A DNA stretch of 7,453 nucleotides from Candidatus Njordarchaeota archaeon (GTDB lineage Archaea; Asgardarchaeota; Njordarchaeia; Njordarchaeales; Njordarchaeaceae): the NCBI GenBank assembly GCA_029856615.1, contig JAHKLF010000069.1, positions 1 to 7,453 on the forward strand. The letters are read 5' to 3'. Numbering within the stretch: the first letter of the stretch is position 1; each line of letters opens with the position of its first letter. The notes under the pieces were generated by a model. The model searched no databases, was not told the DNA's origin, and was given only the letters and a program-made list of their open reading frames with translations. Below are positions 1-6,820 of this stretch, in pieces. The position numbers were made by a program, and so were the translations under genes.

Positions 1-1
1 T

Positions 2-610
2 CTGAGCAAGACTAAAGGGCTAATTGCGGGGGTAAAAATAGGAATACCATACATCATCTTGCATGGTAAAGAGAGAATCAAGGAAATAATTGAGCAGTTT
101 CGAGAAGACTACTTATTTATAGCGGATTTAAAGCTCGCGGATATCGGATTTGTATCGGAGATTTTGATTGATATGATGTATAAGATAGGATTTGATGCTA
201 TAATTTCGCATGGTTTCATAGGAATGAAAGGCGCTCTCGAGGATATAAAAAATAGATGTGACCAATTAGGCATGGAGTTATTCGTAATAGTCGCGATGTC
301 CCATCCTGGAGCTGAAGAATTGCTAAATAAAAATGTTGATAAAATAATCAGAATGGCTAAGCATCTTGGAATAAGAGGGTTCATAGCACCAGCAACAATG
401 CCAAAATATATTACATTGCTACGTAAGGAATTTGGTAAGAATGCAACTATATTGTCTCCTGGAATAGGAGCTCAGGGAGCGCCAGTTGGCTCAGCTATAA
501 AGAATGGTGCTGATTTTGAAATCATAGGGAGGAGGATAATTTTATCCTCTAACCCCCTAGAGGAAATTAAATCGATAAAGAGTAAGCATGTTGAATTAGG
601 GTTATTGTAA
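2..610 (+). CDS. pyrF: Orotidine 5'-phosphate decarboxylase, 5' end cut by window edge
   Basis: Decarboxylates OMP to UMP, the last step of de novo pyrimidine synthesis, in the cytoplasm. The frame is open from the first bases, so the gene starts outside the window; the TTG at 59 lies inside the conserved fold and is not the start. The visible 202 residues begin at the strand carrying the conserved Lys (GVKIGIP). The catalytic D-x-K-x-x-D motif (DLKLAD) is at 125-142, followed by the archaeal MSHPGAE motif. The phosphate-binding segments SPGIGAQG and IIGRRI lie near the C-terminus. Compared with archaeal enzymes of about 210-230 residues, roughly 20-35 N-terminal residues, including the first substrate-binding Asp, are missing. 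The stop overlaps the pyrE start by one base, so the two are surely co-transcribed and probably translationally coupled. Identification is from motifs across nearly the whole barrel. Confidence 0.95.
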   Translation: MSKTKGLIAGVKIGIPYIILHGKERIKEIIEQFREDYLFIADLKLADIGFVSEILIDMMYKIGFDAIISHGFIGMKGALEDIKNRCDQLGMELFVIVAMSHPGAEELLNKNVDKIIRMAKHLGIRGFIAPATMPKYITLLRKEFGKNATILSPGIGAQGAPVGSAIKNGADFEIIGRRIILSSNPLEEIKSIKSKHVELGLL

Positions 611-1203
611 TGAATAAAAGACAACTAGCGGAGATTTTATACGAACTCGGTTTAATAAAAATTGGCTCATTTAAATTATCCTCAGGAAAGCAGAGCCCCT
701 TCTATATTGATTTAAGAAGACTGATTGAATATCCACAATTACTAAAAAAGATAGCAAGAGCCTTATTTGAACGAGCTAAAAGCAGATACGAATTCGATGT
801 AGTCGCGGGAGTAGCAACTGGGGGAATACCTATAGCTGCCTATATATCATGCCTCTTTGAAATACCTATGGCCTATATAAGGAAGAAAGAGAAAAAGTAT
901 GGCACTGAGAAAATCATTGAAGGAGATGTTAAAAACAAGCGTGTTTTATTAGTGGACGATGTGGTTACTACTGGAGCATCTCTTGAGCATGCTGCAAAAG
1001 CAATTAGAGAATCCTATGGACAGATCAATTACGCACTAGTAATTGTCGATAGAGAGCAGGGCGGAAAAGATAGACTAAACAAAATTAATGTTATATTAGA
1101 TTCTTTGATAACGGCAAGAGAGATTTTCGAAGTCTTATTCCAAGAGGGAAAGATAGAGGGGAAGATTTTCGAAAAAATTATGAAATATTTAACCACCACC
1201 TAA
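610..1203 (+). CDS. pyrE: Orotate phosphoribosyltransferase
   Basis: Joins orotate and PRPP to give OMP, the substrate of the preceding pyrF product. The protein is 197 residues, a normal length. Motifs visible are the N-terminal SGKQSPFYIDLR segment (about 25-36), the flexible catalytic loop RKKEKKYGT (91-99), the PRPP-binding motif VLLVDDVVTTGAS (112-124, with the Asp-Asp pair 116-117), and DREQGG (147-152). The ATG shares its A with the TAA of pyrF and has no strong Shine-Dalgarno, as expected for coupled translation. The last 15 bases overlap, tail to tail, the MoaD-like gene on the other strand: the final Thr codons are the antisense of that protein's glycine tail. No clear T-tract terminator follows. 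Confidence 0.96.
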   Translation: MNKRQLAEILYELGLIKIGSFKLSSGKQSPFYIDLRRLIEYPQLLKKIARALFERAKSRYEFDVVAGVATGGIPIAAYISCLFEIPMAYIRKKEKKYGTEKIIEGDVKNKRVLLVDDVVTTGASLEHAAKAIRESYGQINYALVIVDREQGGKDRLNKINVILDSLITAREIFEVLFQEGKIEGKIFEKIMKYLTTT

Positions 1204-1488
1204 GAAAGGTAAGAATGATATAGTATCCCCATCCCTAAGCGGCATTTCCAAGTTATTAATGCTTTGTCCATTATGTAGAAGTATTACATTATCTCTAAGA
1301 ATATTATTCCTTGTGTCCTTAAATATGGATTCAATGAATGTTTTTCCATATTTGCGCGCTAGTACCCTTATAAGTTCCAAAATAGTGCTTTGATCATTGA
1401 GTTCTATTTCTTCTTCCCGTTTATTGTTAACTAGACTTCTAATATAAGCGAAATATTTTACTCTGACGCGTATCAAAGCATTTTTCAC
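1189..1488 (-). CDS. MoaD/ThiS/SAMP-like ubiquitin-fold protein with Gly-Gly tail
   Basis: Small beta-grasp protein of 99 residues. In this family the C-terminal Gly-Gly is adenylated by an E1-like enzyme and then carries sulfur (molybdopterin or thiolation pathways) or, as archaeal SAMPs, is attached to lysines of target proteins. Seen here: beta strands at VRVKYFAYIRSL (7-19) and EEIEL (26-30), a helix TILELIRVLARKYG (35-48), the VILLHNGQSI strand pair (68-77), and the typical ending LRDGDTISFLPFLGGG (84-99). It ends in three glycines, with nothing after them. The start is GTG at 1488; an in-frame TTG at 1476 is an alternative, and no strong Shine-Dalgarno decides. A TATA-like box lies about 40-50 bases upstream. 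No moaE, moeB/E1 or molybdenum-cofactor gene is in the window, so sulfur carrier versus protein modifier cannot be settled. Confidence 0.88.
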   Translation of the reverse strand: MKNALIRVRVKYFAYIRSLVNNKREEEIELNDQSTILELIRVLARKYGKTFIESIFKDTRNNILRDNVILLHNGQSINNLEMPLRDGDTISFLPFLGGG

Positions 1489-1525
1489 CCGTATAATTAA
1501 CTAACTAGGAATCTATCTAACTGTG

Positions 1526-1538
1526 ATAAATATAATTT
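1526..1538 (-). promoter_or_regulatory. Candidate TATA box of the MoaD-like gene
   Basis: On the minus strand this AT-only stretch reads as a TTATATTTAT-type box. It lies just past the stop of the membrane-protein gene and about 40-50 bases before the GTG start at 1488, so a start site about 26 bases downstream (near 1507) would leave a short leader. This suggests the MoaD-like gene has its own promoter rather than relying only on read-through. The call rests on position and base composition only. Confidence 0.4.
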
Positions 1539-1540
1539 TG

Positions 1541-2272
1541 TCATTGATATTCCCGTTTTTCAGTGCCATTAAGCTCTTTAGAGCAAGAGATTTTTCGTAT
1601 TCTTCCCCAAGCTATAATTGCACCAACTAGTATTATTAATCCGCCTATTTGCATAAATAAGAGAAAAGCGCCAATTAATATCATGGCTCCTGGGAGTTTC
1701 ATAGCAGTGAATTCTCGATAATTTTCTGATATGAAAATAATTACATACCCCAAAAAACCAAAAGCTATGACTCCGAATATCAGTATGGCTAAATTAAACA
1801 TATCAGAAAGATGCATAATGTATTGCAGATCCGCGGAGAGCGGTTCTTCCGGTCTTAGTAATCTCCAAAATATAATCTCAATGATTTTATCGGAGACAAA
1901 TATAAGATAAAGATCATTCATTACACGAATAGTGCCATGCGCAATCAGAGGAAGACCGGATTTTTTAAATAATGAATCCCCTAGGGAGTCCCCAAATTCT
2001 CTGCTGGCAAATCCAATCAATAATATAGAGAAAGTTACTAGGAGATCGAGTAAAGCCGTTAACATGATTAGAGTCTTATAATAATTTACCAAAGCGTTTA
2101 TTGTTGTTGTGGGATACGGAAACATTATAGCACGATAGACTCCTAAAATTATAAATCGAAGTATTTCGATGACCCCATACGTCAGAAAGTATGCGCTAAG
2201 TTTGTTCATTGAAGAAATAACTTTCTCTGATAGGATGGTACTCTCGTATTCTAATGGTAAAATTACACCCAA
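1541..2272 (-). CDS. Multi-span membrane protein of unknown function
   Basis: Not firmly recognised. The 243 residues hold clear hydrophobic segments at about 26-48, 66-88, 156-181 and 194-222 (long enough for a tight hairpin), with a weaker one at 118-137. That makes four to six membrane spans, ending in a basic tail (RIRKI then a polar end). The glycine-rich C-terminal segment resembles crenarchaeal integral membrane families such as DUF973, but that is a weak impression. The longest frame starts with TTG at 2272, one codon after an in-frame stop. The next good start is ATG at 2209, which removes 21 polar residues before the first span; neither has a convincing Shine-Dalgarno. It lies 37 bases downstream of the pyrK stop on the same strand and could be co-transcribed with it. 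Confidence 0.8.
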   Translation of the reverse strand: MGVILPLEYESTILSEKVISSMNKLSAYFLTYGVIEILRFIILGVYRAIMFPYPTTTINALVNYYKTLIMLTALLDLLVTFSILLIGFASREFGDSLGDSLFKKSGLPLIAHGTIRVMNDLYLIFVSDKIIEIIFWRLLRPEEPLSADLQYIMHLSDMFNLAILIFGVIAFGFLGYVIIFISENYREFTAMKLPGAMILIGAFLLFMQIGGLIILVGAIIAWGRIRKISCSKELNGTEKREYQ

Positions 2273-2309
2273 CGTTTAACACGTCCAAAAGACTTGATTT
2301 GAGAGAGAA

Positions 2310-3074
2310 TTATAGTCCTAATGCGCTTATAAAAGTGCTGCCCGAGAAGACTGGGCCATCTTTACATACAAGTAGTCCGCTCTGTCCTAATTCACAAGAT
2401 CCGCATACTCCAATTCCACATTTCATGTATGATTCCGCTAAAATTTGAGAGTTGATATCTAATTTATCAGCTAGTCTCGCTACTTCGATTAGCATCTCCT
2501 TAGGACCGCATGAAATTATCTCATCAAAACTTTCTCTGTGAATAATCTCCTTAGCTAATTCAATAACAGTACCATGATACCCCGCACTTCCATCATCCGT
2601 TGAGAAGAATACGGGAATTCTTAAACTCCTAGCTTCGTCTATGAAAAGTAAATGATCCTTAGTTCGAGCGCCAATGAGGAGAGTAGCATGTGATTTCAGT
2701 TGAATAATTTTTCTGGCAGTATAGATTAAAGGCGCAACTCCGTACCCGCCTCCAACTAATATATACTTCTTCCCCGCCTGTAAATTAATGCTATTTCCCA
2801 AAGGACCTTTCAAACCTAATAAATCCCCTGTTGTCATTTGATGCATGTAAGAAGTGGTTTTCCCTCTTTTAGCCACGGATATTCGAATGAGTTCTCCAAA
2901 AACTCCGGATGCGCTAATTGGAATTTCCTCATAACGAGGAATCCAGATCATGAAGAATTGTCCAGGTTGCGGTATTCTTATTTTCTCTAAAGGTTTGAGG
3001 TAGAATGACTTCGTTTCCTTATTCTCAACTTTTATCTTAACTATGCGTGCTGCTATGATACTCCCTGGAAACAT
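2310..3074 (-). CDS. pyrK: PyrK-type ferredoxin-reductase-like electron transfer subunit (FAD, [2Fe-2S])
   Basis: Electron-transfer subunit that in class 1B dihydroorotate dehydrogenase passes electrons from the PyrD flavin through FAD and a [2Fe-2S] cluster to NAD. The 254 residues follow the family layout. First comes an FAD-binding barrel with the archaeal-style EEIPISAS segment (49-56) in place of the usual Arg-x-Tyr-Ser. Next is a nucleotide-binding half with LVGGGYGVAP (106-115), TDDGSAGYHG (159-168) and CGPKEML (189-195). Last is the C-terminal cluster motif Cys219-x4-Cys224-x2-Cys227-x9-Cys237. The ATG directly follows the stop of the 441-residue gene (TAAATG), so translation is probably coupled. 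No pyrD is adjacent, although pyrF-pyrE lie about 1 kb away. The partner is therefore unproven; another oxidoreductase is possible. Confidence 0.87.
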   Translation of the reverse strand: MFPGSIIAARIVKIKVENKETKSFYLKPLEKIRIPQPGQFFMIWIPRYEEIPISASGVFGELIRISVAKRGKTTSYMHQMTTGDLLGLKGPLGNSINLQAGKKYILVGGGYGVAPLIYTARKIIQLKSHATLLIGARTKDHLLFIDEARSLRIPVFFSTDDGSAGYHGTVIELAKEIIHRESFDEIISCGPKEMLIEVARLADKLDINSQILAESYMKCGIGVCGSCELGQSGLLVCKDGPVFSGSTFISALGL

Positions 3075-4400
3075 TTAAGCATCAACTTCTATTAGCAGCA
3101 ACTTCTTTTTATTAGTATTAATAACTCTTATTGAAACTTTATTAGTGAATTTTTTGATGTCTACTTCTTTGGATGTAATTGTTAAAGAATAACCATTTTT
3201 TGTTTTACGAGGTCTTTTTTCGATTCTTTTTTCTTCTTCTCCAAATAGTATGATAGGTTTCTTGCTCTTTGATAGTATACGGGATAGAATTCTACCTATA
3301 ACCATTTCCTCAAATATTGAGCTCTCAAGGTGGATCGCGTATAGTAAATTTCTATACTGTGCTAATTTTATACTTACATTGTGAAGTTCTCTTAGATCCT
3401 CTTCAGCTAGATCTATTCTTTTCTTTTCGATATTCATACGAGGTCTCAAAAAATGAGGTCTCATATTAGCAATTTCAGAAGTAAAATCGGGTTCTGTAGG
3501 GATGGAAGATATCTTGTTAGCTAGATCGATAAGACTATCCCACAATGCAAGGTTTTCGGCTAATAATCTAGGATTCCTAGCCACTCTATCTTTAATATTC
3601 AATATTACTCTTTCATCTAGATATTTCTCTAGGATCTCAAGAGAGGACATGAAAACGCGCATTAGCTCTTCTAACGGAACAACCTTAATGTTTTTAGGTG
3701 CATTTATTAGATACATATAATGCTCTAATTTATCACCATTTTTTGAAACCGTAGAAAGTAATGGGAAATTCATGAAATCTAGACCTATTTCGCCATTGAG
3801 GAATACTCCACTACCATTAGTTGCTGTAATTATTTTTCCTGGAAACCACGCTTTTTTTAAATCATTTATGATCTGCTCCAAGGGGCGCGGTATAAGCGTA
3901 AAGATATCGCTTAAAATGCTAATTGAAAAAGCACCAAAATTCTCCAACGAATAGTCGTGATTCTCTATCATGACACGCTTTATAACTTCTTTTATGAATG
4001 AGAATATTTCGTTAAAAATTTCTTCTAATACATCAAATCTTATAGTTTCTTTATACTTTACTTCAAAACATAAAGAATTGCTCTCGGAACCATCGGGAAT
4101 TTTTGCCTCTAGTATATCTTCAAAACTCTCTAATCTACGAATAAAATTGCTCACTTGAGTGGACACTATGTGTCTTACTTTCTCGAAATCTGGTAATATC
4201 CCGCTCACAATGATCTTATAAGATTTGGTTAGTATTATTCTTAATGGCAGTTTCCTTAACTTATTTGCGGGGAGAACCTCTATGATTACCTCGCTATTCT
4301 GCTTATTCTCCAATATTAAGGGCTCATAAGCTAGTTTGAAAATTCTTCTTGCATTTTCTTTAATGTTCTCAGCAAGTCCCCTTAGAACCGAGAATTGCAT
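3075..4400 (-). CDS. Unrecognised 441-residue soluble protein coupled to pyrK
   Basis: I do not recognise this family. The protein has no signal peptide and no membrane span. It is a mixed alpha/beta protein with a single cysteine (C111), so it is unlikely to bind an iron-sulfur cluster itself. Visible parts are an N-terminal strand-helix region (about 35-100), helical stretches at 124-145 and 240-300, a region rich in Pro and Gly around IPRPLEQIIND and WFPGKIITATNGSGVFLNGEIG (170-206), and a long helix at 328-378. A very basic C-terminal part (about 385-435) with alternating beta-type residues follows. ATG at 4400 is the only good start: an in-frame stop lies 15 bases upstream. AGGAGTG at 4417-4423 is a rather distant Shine-Dalgarno. 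Its stop abuts the pyrK ATG, placing it first in a 441-residue/pyrK/(membrane protein) transcript. Confidence 0.85.
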   Translation of the reverse strand: MQFSVLRGLAENIKENARRIFKLAYEPLILENKQNSEVIIEVLPANKLRKLPLRIILTKSYKIIVSGILPDFEKVRHIVSTQVSNFIRRLESFEDILEAKIPDGSESNSLCFEVKYKETIRFDVLEEIFNEIFSFIKEVIKRVMIENHDYSLENFGAFSISILSDIFTLIPRPLEQIINDLKKAWFPGKIITATNGSGVFLNGEIGLDFMNFPLLSTVSKNGDKLEHYMYLINAPKNIKVVPLEELMRVFMSSLEILEKYLDERVILNIKDRVARNPRLLAENLALWDSLIDLANKISSIPTEPDFTSEIANMRPHFLRPRMNIEKKRIDLAEEDLRELHNVSIKLAQYRNLLYAIHLESSIFEEMVIGRILSRILSKSKKPIILFGEEEKRIEKRPRKTKNGYSLTITSKEVDIKKFTNKVSIRVINTNKKKLLLIEVDA

Positions 4401-4451
4401 AGCTATGTCCCATTAGCACTCCTGAAATCACTTTGAATTAATTATGCGGGT

Positions 4452-4463
4452 TCTAAAAATAAC
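4452..4463 (-). promoter_or_regulatory. Candidate TATA box of the 441-residue gene/pyrK operon
   Basis: On the minus strand this reads GTTATTTTTAGA, about 55 bases before the ATG at 4400. A start site about 26 bases downstream would give a leader of roughly 30 bases containing the AGGAGTG at 4417-4423. It is called from spacing and AT content within the 168-base divergent region. Confidence 0.35.
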
Positions 4464-4501
4464 GGTATGATCCGGATATTACACGTTGTATTGAATGCAT
4501 G

Positions 4502-4512
4502 AAAAATATTAA
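4502..4512 (+). promoter_or_regulatory. Candidate TATA box of the 649-residue fusion gene
   Basis: AAAAATATTAA lies about 60 bases before the ATG at 4569, which would place transcription start near 4533 and give a leader of about 36 bases. It is the most TATA-like stretch on the plus strand of the divergent region. An 8-bp palindrome (ATCCGGAT, 4470-4477) lies between this box and the opposing one and could be a shared regulator site, but that is weak. Confidence 0.35.
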
Positions 4513-4557
4513 TTGCGAAAAGCTATGTTAGATCGTTAGAGAATGGAAGTATATTAC

Positions 4558-4562
4558 GAGGT
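4558..4562 (+). promoter_or_regulatory. Shine-Dalgarno fixing the start of the fusion gene
   Basis: GAGGT six bases before the ATG at 4569 supports that ATG as the start. An earlier ATG at 4543 is in another frame and opens only a 12-codon reading frame. Confidence 0.65.
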
Positions 4563-4568
4563 CTCCTT

Positions 4569-6518
4569 ATGCTTAAAATAGGTAAGACGTATACCGGAGA
4601 GGTCGTGGGGGCCGCAATTGCGCGTTTTAAACATAGGTGGTTTGGGATTCTTGAAGTAAGGATAATGGACGAGATTTTCTCTTTATACATGTCGGGTACT
4701 ATTGCGCAATGGTTTGTATCAGGAGACAAAGTAGATCTTCTCATAAAAAGAGAGCCTAAGCGAGGAAAAGACGGAAAATATTATCTTGCTTTCGATGATT
4801 ATAAGCTTTGGAAATACTATAACGAGGATAAAATTCTCGTATGGCCGGTGTATAATAAGGTAAGTGAAATTCCTAGATTAGATCCGATTACGGGAAAAGC
4901 AATTTATACGTACAAACTCAGAGCTAGAGAGGCTATATACGAATCGGATTACGAGGCAATTGCGGAATTGGAGCAATATCATTATGCGTCCAAAAAATTT
5001 GTAGTCGCGGTTTGGCGTTGTGAGGGATGTGGAGCTTTTATGAGGAGTAACACGAGACCTGTATGTCCCAACTGTAAGACTGACGAAAAAGTTCATATTT
5101 TTGAAATAAGGGGGTCGACTCCAGCATCGAGATTTCTAATAGTAGAGTTAGTGGAGAGGGAACCTTACGAGCCGCGCGTAATAGCATATGTGAGAGTCGA
5201 TCCTCCAATTCCATTAATGCATAGGAGACTGCCTGATGGTACTATTGTGAAAAACATTAGAGAAAAAGTATTTCCCATAGATTGGTTTAAACCGGTGTTC
5301 TGGCCAGAAGTGATATATAAGAGAAGACTAAGAGAGCTTAGAATGAAATTTGGACGTACTATTGCTTTATCAAGATTATGGGAGGAGGCAAAATGGGAAG
5401 CGCTAGCCAAATCAAATACGGCAGTTGCTAGGATATCACGTGTCGTAGTTCATCCAGATTACCGAAGCGACGGATTAGGTCAAGCATCGGTCTCTTTTGC
5501 TATAGAATGGATAAAAGAGAGAAGAGTACCTGAAATGAGGAAAGAAAAGAAGCTCGTTGAGACAATAGCTATGATGGCTAGGTATAATCCGTTTTTTGAG
5601 AAAGTGGGATTTAAATATCTCTGGGACACAGCTGGCGGAAGACCAGTATTATATTACCCACTAACGAATGATGCAAGGGAGCTAATAGACAAGTTTTTAG
5701 TACAGGATCCGATAGCTAAGAAGCATAAAGGGAAATTATGCATTTCTAGATATGGGATTGTCGGTAAGCTTTCATCCAGCATTATTCTAAAAAATGTAAG
5801 TAAAGTTTTCGAAAATGTACTGACTTTAGATGAAGTATCGCCAAATATAAGAAGTGTTCTGGAAGCGTTTGGGGTACGTCACAGGAAAATCCAAAGATTG
5901 GTCTTGAGAGATATCAACTTGGAGATAAAACCGGGAGAAATAATCGTGGTAGTGGGAGCGTCGGGCGCTGGGAAGACAACTCTTCTAAGATTAATATATG
6001 GAGCGATAACAAAAATTGATGATGAAAGATTTAAACCCACTAAAGGAGAAATCATAGTCCCAGATAATACTCGTGTTGCGATACTGTTACCAGGAGAAAT
6101 TGAACCACTGTTTGAGGAGGAGTCCCTGCTTGAACATTTATATGAAAAGACAAAAGATGAGGCATTAGCAGTAGAGATTTTAAACAAAGCCGGCTTAAGC
6201 GATGCTGTTTTATATCGCGCTAGATTCCATGAGTTATCTACGGGTCAAAAAGAGCGCGCAAAATTAGCTTCTCTCTTAGCTGAGAGACCAACCCTTCTGT
6301 TAATTGATGAATTTGCGGCACACTTAGACACTCTAACTGCAATGAGAGTTGCTAGGAGATTATCAAAACTTGCGAGGGAGGCTGGTATAACGACAATACT
6401 TGTTACTCATAGAGTTGAAGTAATTAGAGCTATTGTTCCCGATAAGATAATATTTGTGGGTTACGGTACTGCAAGATTTGCTAGAGAGGAGGAATTAAGA
6501 GAAATATTAGGCGAATGA
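4569..6518 (+). CDS. Zinc ribbon / GNAT acetyltransferase / soluble ABC ATPase fusion (COG2401-like)
   Basis: A 649-residue multidomain protein. Residues 1-145 form a beta-rich domain I do not recognise. A zinc ribbon follows (Cys151-x2-Cys154-x11-Cys166-x2-Cys169). A GNAT-like domain (about 180-380) has the acetyl-CoA-binding segment ARISRVVVHPDYRSDGLGQ (287-305) and later NPFFEKVGFKY (340-350). The ABC ATPase (about 403-649) has Walker A GASGAGKTT (463-471, Lys469), signature LSTGQ (556-560), Walker B LLLIDE (576-581, Glu581), D-loop AHLD and switch His614. The Q-loop glutamine seems replaced: the segment reads AILLPGEIEP (504-513). There is no membrane segment and no permease gene nearby, so transport is unlikely. 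From memory this is the COG2401 architecture; substrate unknown. By analogy with the ATPase-GNAT enzyme TmcA, an RNA substrate is conceivable but is inference. It has its own promoter region and Shine-Dalgarno. Confidence 0.92.
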   Translation: MLKIGKTYTGEVVGAAIARFKHRWFGILEVRIMDEIFSLYMSGTIAQWFVSGDKVDLLIKREPKRGKDGKYYLAFDDYKLWKYYNEDKILVWPVYNKVSEIPRLDPITGKAIYTYKLRAREAIYESDYEAIAELEQYHYASKKFVVAVWRCEGCGAFMRSNTRPVCPNCKTDEKVHIFEIRGSTPASRFLIVELVEREPYEPRVIAYVRVDPPIPLMHRRLPDGTIVKNIREKVFPIDWFKPVFWPEVIYKRRLRELRMKFGRTIALSRLWEEAKWEALAKSNTAVARISRVVVHPDYRSDGLGQASVSFAIEWIKERRVPEMRKEKKLVETIAMMARYNPFFEKVGFKYLWDTAGGRPVLYYPLTNDARELIDKFLVQDPIAKKHKGKLCISRYGIVGKLSSSIILKNVSKVFENVLTLDEVSPNIRSVLEAFGVRHRKIQRLVLRDINLEIKPGEIIVVVGASGAGKTTLLRLIYGAITKIDDERFKPTKGEIIVPDNTRVAILLPGEIEPLFEEESLLEHLYEKTKDEALAVEILNKAGLSDAVLYRARFHELSTGQKERAKLASLLAERPTLLLIDEFAAHLDTLTAMRVARRLSKLAREAGITTILVTHRVEVIRAIVPDKIIFVGYGTARFAREEELREILGE

Positions 6519-6520
6519 AT

Positions 6521-6811
6521 TCAAGCGAAAAAACTCATCAAATCTGTCTGCTTTTTTCTCCTAAAACTTATGATTACGCGATTTCCACGCGATTTTTCTA
6601 GGAGTATTCTAGTATTGCCGTCTTCTTCCTCAGTATTCATTTTAACTCTTGTTAACTTTCCTCCAAAAGCATTCTTAACGAAGGTGAGAGCTTCCTCATA
6701 CGATGAGAATTCATTTTCTTTGACTATATTTCCATCAGAATCCTGCAAAATTACCTTAAATAATGAGACGCCGTCCTTTAGTATTTTCCTTATCTCATTT
6801 ATACGAACCAA
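6521..6811 (-). CDS. Unrecognised small protein, 96 residues
   Basis: No family recognised. The protein is small, soluble, highly charged and cysteine-free. It has a strand pair SLFKVILQDSDGNIVKE (16-32), a helix SYEEALTFVKNAFGG (37-51), then strands TRVKM and TRILLEK and a basic strand RVIISFRRKK (78-87) before a hydrophobic end (LMSFFA). The start is TTG at 6811: an in-frame stop lies three codons upstream, GGAGTG is 9 bases before it, and the next internal ATG is at codon 58. The opposite-strand frame here lacks such support. It converges on the fusion gene with a 2-base gap and lies 93 bases downstream of the ASCH gene, with its own TATA-like box. Its leader carries two palindromes, one covering the ribosome site, so it may be controlled or self-controlled. 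Confidence 0.75.
   Translation of the reverse strand: MVRINEIRKILKDGVSLFKVILQDSDGNIVKENEFSSYEEALTFVKNAFGGKLTRVKMNTEEEDGNTRILLEKSRGNRVIISFRRKKQTDLMSFFA
6552..6557 (+). terminator. T-tract, possible terminator of the fusion gene
   Basis: A run of six T about 33 bases past the stop of the fusion gene, inside the convergent 96-residue gene. On the other strand a run of six T (opposite 6528-6533) falls in the last codons of that small gene. Together they could end transcription from both sides, as archaeal terminators often are T-tracts without a stem. Moderate to weak support. Confidence 0.3.
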
Positions 6812-6820
6812 GTAATATCA

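Noticed and set aside
109..384. Minus-strand frame opposite pyrF
   Set aside because: It is the antisense of a well-conserved OMP decarboxylase and has no family features of its own.
2254..2448. Short plus-strand frame over the pyrK end and the pyrK/membrane-protein gap
   Set aside because: It covers the antisense of the PyrK cysteine motif, is low in ordinary protein character and has no ribosome site.
4543..4581. 12-codon upstream frame overlapping the start of the fusion gene
   Set aside because: It is too short, has no clear ribosome site of its own and gives no sign of leader-peptide function.
4698..4709. Palindrome ATTGCGCAAT inside the fusion gene
   Set aside because: It lies within conserved-looking coding sequence with no partner repeat; probably chance.
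5165..6187. Minus-strand frames inside the fusion gene
   Set aside because: They lie wholly opposite the GNAT and ABC ATPase domains, whose motifs are intact on the plus strand.
6570..6815. Plus-strand frame opposite the 96-residue gene
   Set aside because: The minus-strand frame has a TATA box, a Shine-Dalgarno and a globular-looking composition, whereas this one is Ser/Phe/Leu-rich, as antisense frames tend to be.
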